Assembly (NCBI RefSeq): GCF_000718305.1
Contig: NZ_JOFQ01000047.1
Span: forward strand, 1-11,458
DNA from: Streptomyces niger
GTDB lineage: Bacteria; Actinomycetota; Actinomycetes; Streptomycetales; Streptomycetaceae
DNA: 11,458 nt
Direction: 5' to 3'
Positions 7,579 through 11,458 of this stretch are shown here, one piece after another (within the stretch, counting starts at the first letter, position 1; every line of letters begins with the position of its first letter). The notes beneath the pieces are model-generated. The model made no database searches and had not been told where the DNA came from. It worked only from the letters and a program-made list of their open reading frames with translations. Made by a program: the position numbers and the translations under genes.

Positions 7579-7702
7579 GACCGAGCCACACCGTCGGACC
7601 CCGGTAGGCATTCATGCTGCGCCGCCATCGGGGCCTGCCACCTCGCCCGACTGCCCTCCTGACCAGTACATTCCTCCACTCGGAGCGCACTCCCTGCCAG
7701 CG

Positions 7703-10369
7703 CTACGCCCATTCCATGCCGAGTTCCCGTAGCGCGTTCAGCTGTTCCTGTGTGAGCTTGTTGCGCCGGGTTTTGGTGTTGGAGACCCATACGCCGAGCT
7801 TCACGGTCACGGGCTCGGTCTCGCCCTCAACCGCGACCTTTTCGGCGTGGCTGCGGGGTACCGGCCGGTGCGCACCTTCCCGCTCGATCCACTGCGCGAG
7901 GGCCGCAAGTCCTCGCTGGAATGCCTGCTGTGCCTTGCTCGGCCCCTTCGCGTTCGTGGCTGCAGGGGCGGGAGACGGCGCCTGGTCAGGTTGCACGCCC
8001 AGTCTGGTCAGCCGTTCCTGTTGCTCGGTGGACAGCTGTGCCCATGTGCTCGGCTGCTTTTGCCGCTGCAGCCACTTGCCCAGATCGTCGCCGTCGAAGG
8101 TGACGCCGGGTGGGATGTCGGGCAGGTGGCCGTCGGGTTCGTCGGCGGCGAGGTCGGCGAGGACGCGGTAGTGGCGTTGCCAGTCCAGGGGCCAGGGGCA
8201 GTTCCAGTCGGGGTCGATCTCCGCCAGCTGCTGCGCGCGCACCTGAGCCCGCTCGGGGTCTTTGCCGAGGCCGCCTTTGCGGCGGAGGTTGGCCAGGTGC
8301 TGCCCGAGGGGCAGCATCGTCTCGTCCTCGCCCCAGAGGGTGTCCTGGCGTGGGGCAAGGTGTCCGGTGGCCCGCCGGTAGGAGCGCAGCGCGGCGAGCT
8401 TGGCCTCCCACGCCTCATCACCCGGCTCCCACACCATTCCGGCTTCGTCGAGCAGCTCTTTGCGGTGGGGGTCGAGTTCGCCGGCGCGGAGCGCTTTGCG
8501 TTGCTGGTGCACCCACCGGCCCAGAGGAAAGTCCGTCGTCGCGCCCGCGGTGGTCTCGGTGTCGTAGGGCACCGCATACAGGCCGGTGATGCCCTGCTCG
8601 GCGCGCCAGCGGATCAGGGCCTGGTAGCCCTCCAGCCACACCAGGGACTGGGGCCGGATGACGCGGCAGCGGGTCAGCGCCGCGACGTCGGCCGCGTCCC
8701 GAGGGCGGGCGAAGTTGACCACCAGCGAGGTGACACGGTCCACCTCCCGCTGCGCCTGATCGCCCACCTCTTCCTGGCCGCCGCCACTGCCGGATCCCGC
8801 TGATGCCTGCTGGGGACGGACGTGGAGGCGCCGGCGCTCCGCGCTGCGGGTCAGGGCGCGGGAGGCGAGCTGCTCGACCATGCGCTCGGAGTGCGAGCGC
8901 AGCGCTTGGAGGATGTCGACCAGGGGCTGGTAGCTGGCGGAGGCCAGCATGTCCTTGGGGTCTTCGCCGGGGGCGAGGAAGATGGGGATGATGATCCGCG
9001 CGGTCTTCACGGTGCCATCCGGGTTGGGCCGCAAGGCGCGGCCGATGTTCTGGACGACGTCGACCTGGGAGCTGCGGGAGCCGACGATGCACACCGCCTC
9101 CACCCCACGCAGCCCAGTGATGTCCACCCCGACACCCAGAGCCCGCACCGAGGCCAGGAACGCCCGGTGCACCCGCCGATTGCGGCCGTCGACGCCGTCT
9201 GCGAACTGACGGATGACCTCACGCCGGTGTGCGACAGCATGGTCCCCGCACAGCCAGTCGGCCCACACCCGGCCCGGAGGCACGTGACGCCCCTCCTCCA
9301 GCTCATACAGCTCCGCATCGAGGGAGGAGGCGGGCAGCTCCTCCGCGTGGGCAAGGGCGGCCGCGGACGCCTCGGCCGCGTACAGCTCGGCGGCCGTCGC
9401 CGGCATCTGCTCAGCGAACGCGCGGGCCTCCTCCACCCGCTGGTGGAACACCATGGTGGTGTGCAGGTTCAGCTGCGCCGCGTGCTCCAGCAGCGCGGCC
9501 TGCAGCAGTCCCAGGCGCCGGCCGCGCAGCGCATCCTCGGACAGCCCCAGGACGGGGTCGGGGTCGCGGATCTCCAGCACGTCGATCTCGAATCCGGCAA
9601 GGATCCGTCGCTCCACCGCTTCCGCCAGGCCGAGGTCGAAAATCCTGGGGCCATACGTCCGGGAATCGGCCTCCATCGAGGCAATCACCAGCTCCTGGCC
9701 GTCACGGCCGCGCTGCGGGCGGGGAGAGGCGAGAATGCGCGGGGTGGCGGTGAGATAGAGCCGGAAGTCGACCGGGATGCGGGAATTGTCGTGAATCGCC
9801 GCCCACGGCCGCGCGGCATCGCCGGCCGTCATGTGCGCCTCGTCCAAGACCGCGAGGTCGAAGCCGTCCATCTGCTGCCCGTACAGCCGCTCCCCACCCG
9901 CCAGAGCGGCCTCCAACGGCCCGCGAACACGCCCTCGACCTGTGACATCCTCCGGGTCCTCACGATCCACCAGCGAGGCGTACGTGGCGAACACGACCCC
10001 CGGACCATGCCCGGCCCACAGGGCCAACTGGATCGGGTTGGTGGTGGTGCGCACCGCGAGCTCGTCCAGCACCGGGTCGCTCTCCGCCGAACACACCGCG
10101 ACCATCGGCGCGCGGTGCCCTACTCGGCGCCAGGACTCCGCGCTCTGCACGACCAGATCCACGGTGGGCACCATCACCAAGATCCGACCCTTGGGGAAGC
10201 AGTCCAGCGCGCAGGCGGCAGCGGTGAACGTCTTCCCCGACCCGGTCGCGGACACCCCAGTGGCACGGGCCCCCTCCGGCGGCACAAATGACCTTGCAGG
10301 AAAACCCACCCACTTTCGGAAACTCGCTTTCTGGTCGACTTGGTGTTCCCTGAGCTGGATCGCAGACAT
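7703..10369 (-). CDS. ttrA: Telomere-adjacent DEAH-box helicase with four Helicase-Associated domains (TtrA-type)
   Basis: This is an 888-residue superfamily 2 helicase. ATP motifs are Walker A ATGSGKT (41-47), DEAH box LDEAH (175-179), motif III LTATP (206-210), a GVGVDITGL motif V (~412-420) and motif VI QNIGRALRP (440-448). From ~575 to the end come four tandem Helicase-Associated-type repeats (about 575-650, 652-727, 728-795, 814-888), each with a Trp/Tyr start, an LG-x-W/H-x-x-x-x-R middle and a terminal L-x-x-x-G/DxxW. These repeats probably bind nucleic acid. The start ATG 10369 has an excellent GGGGAGG 4 bases upstream. The gene begins ~1.1 kb from the telomere and reads inward. From memory, TtrA-like helicases hold this place at most Streptomyces chromosome and linear-plasmid ends and have been linked to conjugal transfer. 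No disruption is seen, in contrast to its neighbours. The symbol rests on architecture and position, not a database match. Confidence 0.88.
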   Translation of the reverse strand: MSAIQLREHQVDQKASFRKWVGFPARSFVPPEGARATGVSATGSGKTFTAAACALDCFPKGRILVMVPTVDLVVQSAESWRRVGHRAPMVAVCSAESDPVLDELAVRTTTNPIQLALWAGHGPGVVFATYASLVDREDPEDVTGRGRVRGPLEAALAGGERLYGQQMDGFDLAVLDEAHMTAGDAARPWAAIHDNSRIPVDFRLYLTATPRILASPRPQRGRDGQELVIASMEADSRTYGPRIFDLGLAEAVERRILAGFEIDVLEIRDPDPVLGLSEDALRGRRLGLLQAALLEHAAQLNLHTTMVFHQRVEEARAFAEQMPATAAELYAAEASAAALAHAEELPASSLDAELYELEEGRHVPPGRVWADWLCGDHAVAHRREVIRQFADGVDGRNRRVHRAFLASVRALGVGVDITGLRGVEAVCIVGSRSSQVDVVQNIGRALRPNPDGTVKTARIIIPIFLAPGEDPKDMLASASYQPLVDILQALRSHSERMVEQLASRALTRSAERRRLHVRPQQASAGSGSGGGQEEVGDQAQREVDRVTSLVVNFARPRDAADVAALTRCRVIRPQSLVWLEGYQALIRWRAEQGITGLYAVPYDTETTAGATTDFPLGRWVHQQRKALRAGELDPHRKELLDEAGMVWEPGDEAWEAKLAALRSYRRATGHLAPRQDTLWGEDETMLPLGQHLANLRRKGGLGKDPERAQVRAQQLAEIDPDWNCPWPLDWQRHYRVLADLAADEPDGHLPDIPPGVTFDGDDLGKWLQRQKQPSTWAQLSTEQQERLTRLGVQPDQAPSPAPAATNAKGPSKAQQAFQRGLAALAQWIEREGAHRPVPRSHAEKVAVEGETEPVTVKLGVWVSNTKTRRNKLTQEQLNALRELGMEWA

Positions 10370-10382
10370 TTTTCCTCCCCTG

Positions 10383-10402
10383 ATAACTAATCCAGTGGTT
10401 AT
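10383..10402. promoter_or_regulatory. AT-rich inverted repeat upstream of the helicase
   Basis: ATAAC (10383-10387) pairs with GTTAT (10398-10402) across 10 bases, immediately upstream of the helicase ribosome binding site (10374-10380). It is a conspicuous low-GC islet in this GC-rich region. It could be an operator or part of the promoter; no clear -35/-10 pair was found. Confidence 0.3.
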
Positions 10403-10410
10403 TCAGACGG

Positions 10411-11015
10411 CTACGTGCGGGCGAAGCACGCGCCCGAGCCATCCCGGATCGGGCGAAGTGGCACGCCGGGCTTTCCATCTCTCCGCGACGGTTTGTCGTC
10501 CGGGGGCGCAGGAGCCAGCCTGCAGACGATGACGACACCTGTAGACAGCTCCACCGGCGCGTGGGAGCGCAGACCATCGACCTCACCCGGCGCCGCTGCG
10601 CGATATTCGGGTGCGCGCGTGGCAGCACGCTCTCCCGAACGAACATCCAGCTGGACCAGGTCCGCCTGTTCATGCCGCCGCACGTCCGCGATATGTACGG
10701 CCAGCTCAGAAGCCCCGGCCGACCAGCCGCCGCGCCGCACCCAGTCCCAGTGCCAGTCCCGGCCCGTGATGCCCACCAAGGTCTCGCTCACCGCTGCCAC
10801 ACCTTCGTCCCAGCCGTCCGCGAACAGTGTGGCCGCAAGAGGCCGGCGCTATCCCGTCCAGCGTGATCACCTCGCTCACAGGCACGCCCTGGGCGGCCAG
10901 GAATGCGAACAGCTTCAACCGGTTGGCGCCCGCCGTCTGGGTACTGCGTCAGCCGGCGCACAGAAACGCTGCTCGGCGCGGGATCTGGCCCGATGAAATC
11001 GTGGTGACCGGTCAT
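10411..11015 (-). pseudogene. Most telomere-proximal gene, hypothetical, two 1-base insertions
   Basis: I do not know the function. The frame starts at ATG 11015 (GAGGA 9 bases upstream) with MTGHHDFIGPDPAPSSVSVR. It breaks near 10943, continues in the next frame as TAGANRLKLFAFLAAQGVPV, SEVITLDGIAPA, breaks again near 10840, and continues as LAATLFADGWDEGV, GRDWHWDWVRRGGWSAGASE, LAVHIADVRRHEQADLVQLD to the stop at 10411. Removing one A on the plus strand at 10943 and another at 10840 joins all three into a single 200-residue protein. No membrane segment or catalytic motif is visible. It lies ~42 bases upstream of the helicase on the same strand. As I recall, S. coelicolor has a hypothetical gene (SCO0001) at about this distance (~0.45 kb) from the end, followed by ttrA; homology to it is untested. 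Confidence 0.6.
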
Positions 11016-11067
11016 CTGCGACCGTCCTCTGCAGAATTGAGGGAAGTGCCCGGGCGGATGGGGGTGT

Positions 11068-11073
11068 CTTATA
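11068..11073 (-). promoter_or_regulatory. Candidate -10 element (TATAAG)
   Basis: TATAAG on the minus strand, inside an AT-rich patch 52 bases upstream of ATG 11015. No convincing -35 hexamer stands 16-18 bases further upstream. It is the only promoter-like sequence seen between the telomere palindromes and the first gene. Confidence 0.25.
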
Positions 11074-11163
11074 TTCCCGCCAAGGCTACATGCTGAATCA
11101 ATGTGATGCAGCCGCTACCCGGAACTCGACACGAACGAGCAACCCCCACTCCCGTAGCCAGCC

Positions 11164-11183
11164 GGGCCCGCGACAGCGGGCCC
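11164..11183. repeat. Telomere palindrome, 8-bp stem, GACA loop
   Basis: GGGCCCGC, GACA, GCGGGCCC. It is the innermost strong palindrome of the array and has a 4-base loop, unlike the GCA loops nearer the end. Confidence 0.8.
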
Positions 11184-11219
11184 TGGAGGCTCTGGAGGCG
11201 CAGCCGGAAGGGCCGTTGA

Positions 11220-11244
11220 GGCGGGGGAGCGCAGCGGACCCGCC
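11220..11244. repeat. Telomere palindrome with GGAGCGCAGCGGA core
   Basis: GGCGGG (11220-11225) pairs with CCCGCC (11239-11244). The 13-base interior (11226-11238) is identical to that of the palindrome at 11297-11323 and carries a GC-GCA-GC mini-hairpin flanked by purine-purine mismatches. Confidence 0.75.
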
Positions 11245-11279
11245 GACCCTGGGCTGGAGTGCAACGAAAGCCCCGGGTA

Positions 11280-11296
11280 GTGGGGCAAAGCCCCAC
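11280..11296. repeat. Telomere palindrome, 7-bp stem, AAA loop
   Basis: GTGGGGC, AAA, GCCCCAC. It is one of the few palindromes in the array that lacks the GCA loop. Confidence 0.8.
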
Positions 11297-11323
11297 CGCT
11301 CCGGGAGCGCAGCGGACGGAGCG
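11297..11323. repeat. Telomere palindrome with GGAGCGCAGCGGA core
   Basis: CGCTCCG (11297-11303) pairs with CGGAGCG (11317-11323) around the same 13-base core as at 11226-11238. It directly abuts the preceding palindrome. Confidence 0.8.
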
Positions 11324-11325
11324 TC

Positions 11326-11350
11326 AACCCTGACGCGCAGCGCCAGGGTT
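11326..11350. repeat. Telomere palindrome, 11-bp stem with one mismatch, GCA loop
   Basis: AACCCTGACGC (11326-11336), GCA, GCGCCAGGGTT (11340-11350). The single A-C mismatch is at 11333/11343. Confidence 0.85.
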
Positions 11351-11352
11351 GT

Positions 11353-11373
11353 GCGGGTGGCGCAGCCACCCGC
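11353..11373. repeat. Telomere palindrome, perfect 9-bp stem, GCA loop
   Basis: GCGGGTGGC, GCA, GCCACCCGC. Confidence 0.9.
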
Positions 11374-11376
11374 CAG

Positions 11377-11391
11377 CGCTCACGCGGAGCG
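11377..11391. repeat. Telomere palindrome, 5-bp stem
   Basis: CGCTC, ACGCG, GAGCG. An alternative pairing uses GCGCTC with the later GAGCGC, so this segment can fold in two ways. Confidence 0.6.
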
Positions 11392-11398
11392 GGAGCGC

Positions 11399-11423
11399 AA
11401 CACCTCCGCGCAGCGGAGGTGTT
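11399..11423. repeat. Telomere palindrome III, perfect 11-bp stem, GCA loop
   Basis: AACACCTCCGC, GCA, GCGGAGGTGTT. It is the longest perfect stem in the array. Confidence 0.92.
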
Positions 11424-11430
11424 CGCTTGC

Positions 11431-11447
11431 ACATCGCGCAGCGATGT
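11431..11447. repeat. Telomere palindrome II, perfect 7-bp stem, GCA loop
   Basis: ACATCGC, GCA, GCGATGT. It is followed by GGTACCCGCTC, the inner part of the outermost palindrome (I), which is cut off by the end of the window. Confidence 0.93.
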
Positions 11448-11458
11448 GGTACCCGCTC

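Larger units (their letters stand above)
7403..7702. other. Gap between helicase and tniQ
   Basis: No large gene is credible here. It contains a hairpin (7558-7578), a 25-codon ORF (7480-7557, minus) and a 19-codon ORF preceded by GGAGGA (ATG 7671, minus, ending at 7612), starting 32 bases after the helicase stop. The 300-base spacing suggests that tniQ has its own promoter and is not simply co-transcribed with the helicase. Confidence 0.5.
11160..11458. other. Streptomyces archetypal-type telomere (right end of a linear replicon)
   Basis: The terminal ~300 bases are a dense array of palindromes separated by a few bases. Most have a GCA loop on the plus strand, which here is the 3'-ending strand. 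Read inward from base 11458 on the other strand it begins GAGCGGGTACCACATCGC, which agrees with the conserved Streptomyces telomere start as I recall it (CCCGCG then GAGCGGGTACC). Such ends carry a terminal protein (Tpg) on the 5' end. The single-stranded 3' overhang left by replication folds into hairpins that Tap/Tpg use to fill in the end. Only the outermost ~6 bases (CCCGCG at the 5' end) appear to be missing. No gene is credible inside the array. Confidence 0.95.

Noticed and set aside
8822..10291. 489-codon plus-strand open frame opposite the helicase
   Set aside because: The helicase motifs on the minus strand are complete; this frame is their antisense.
11069..11432. Short minus-strand frames across the terminal palindromes
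   Set aside because: The sequence is explained by the telomere hairpin array; the translations are low-complexity and interrupted by the palindromes.
11160..11458. CRISPR array
   Set aside because: The repeats are inverted, of unequal length and contiguous, without uniform spacers. They are telomere palindromes.

Overview
The window is the right-hand end of a linear Streptomyces-type replicon (chromosome or linear plasmid). Base composition is very GC-rich, with G/C-biased third codon positions. The last ~300 bases are a string of short palindromes with GCA loops. Read inward from the right end, they closely match what I recall of the conserved ('archetypal') Streptomyces telomere. The final bases stop inside the outermost palindrome, so only about 6 terminal nucleotides seem to be missing.

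Reading inward from the telomere, all on the minus strand: (1) a ~200-codon gene of unknown function at 10411-11015, broken by two single-base insertions; (2) an intact 888-residue DEAH helicase with four C-terminal Helicase-Associated repeats at 7703-10369. By position and architecture this is the telomere-adjacent TtrA-type helicase. (3) A 300-base gap with a hairpin and a possible 25-residue ORF. (4) A Tn7-like transposition module: TniQ (6011-7402), a fragment of a diverged second TnsA (5700-5874), TnsA (4653-5620), TnsB (2423-4647) and TnsC (about 1600-2426). TniQ is intact. TnsA has a frameshift and lacks the expected catalytic Glu and Asp. TnsB keeps a perfect DD(35)E triad but is frameshifted before its C-terminal domain. 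TnsC has lost its C-terminus at a cluster of three inverted repeats (1515-1610).

Left of those repeats, on the plus strand and converging on the transposon genes, lie a gene (50-588) broken after a 30-bp-type tandem duplication and an intact 267-residue gene (652-1455) resembling the DUF6042 family. The first 39 bases look like the 3' end of a further plus-strand gene.

The picture is a subtelomeric region holding one well-preserved terminal gene (the helicase) and a decaying, or poorly sequenced, Tn7-like element. The TnsB/TnsA/TnsC/TniQ set would form the transposition machine: TniQ chooses the target, TnsC is the AAA+ regulator, and TnsB with TnsA cuts and joins. In this copy the TnsA-type cut is predicted to be lost. 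Several disruptions are single-base losses in C runs, so a homopolymer sequencing artefact must be excluded before calling them true pseudogenes. No CRISPR array, rRNA or tRNA was seen.
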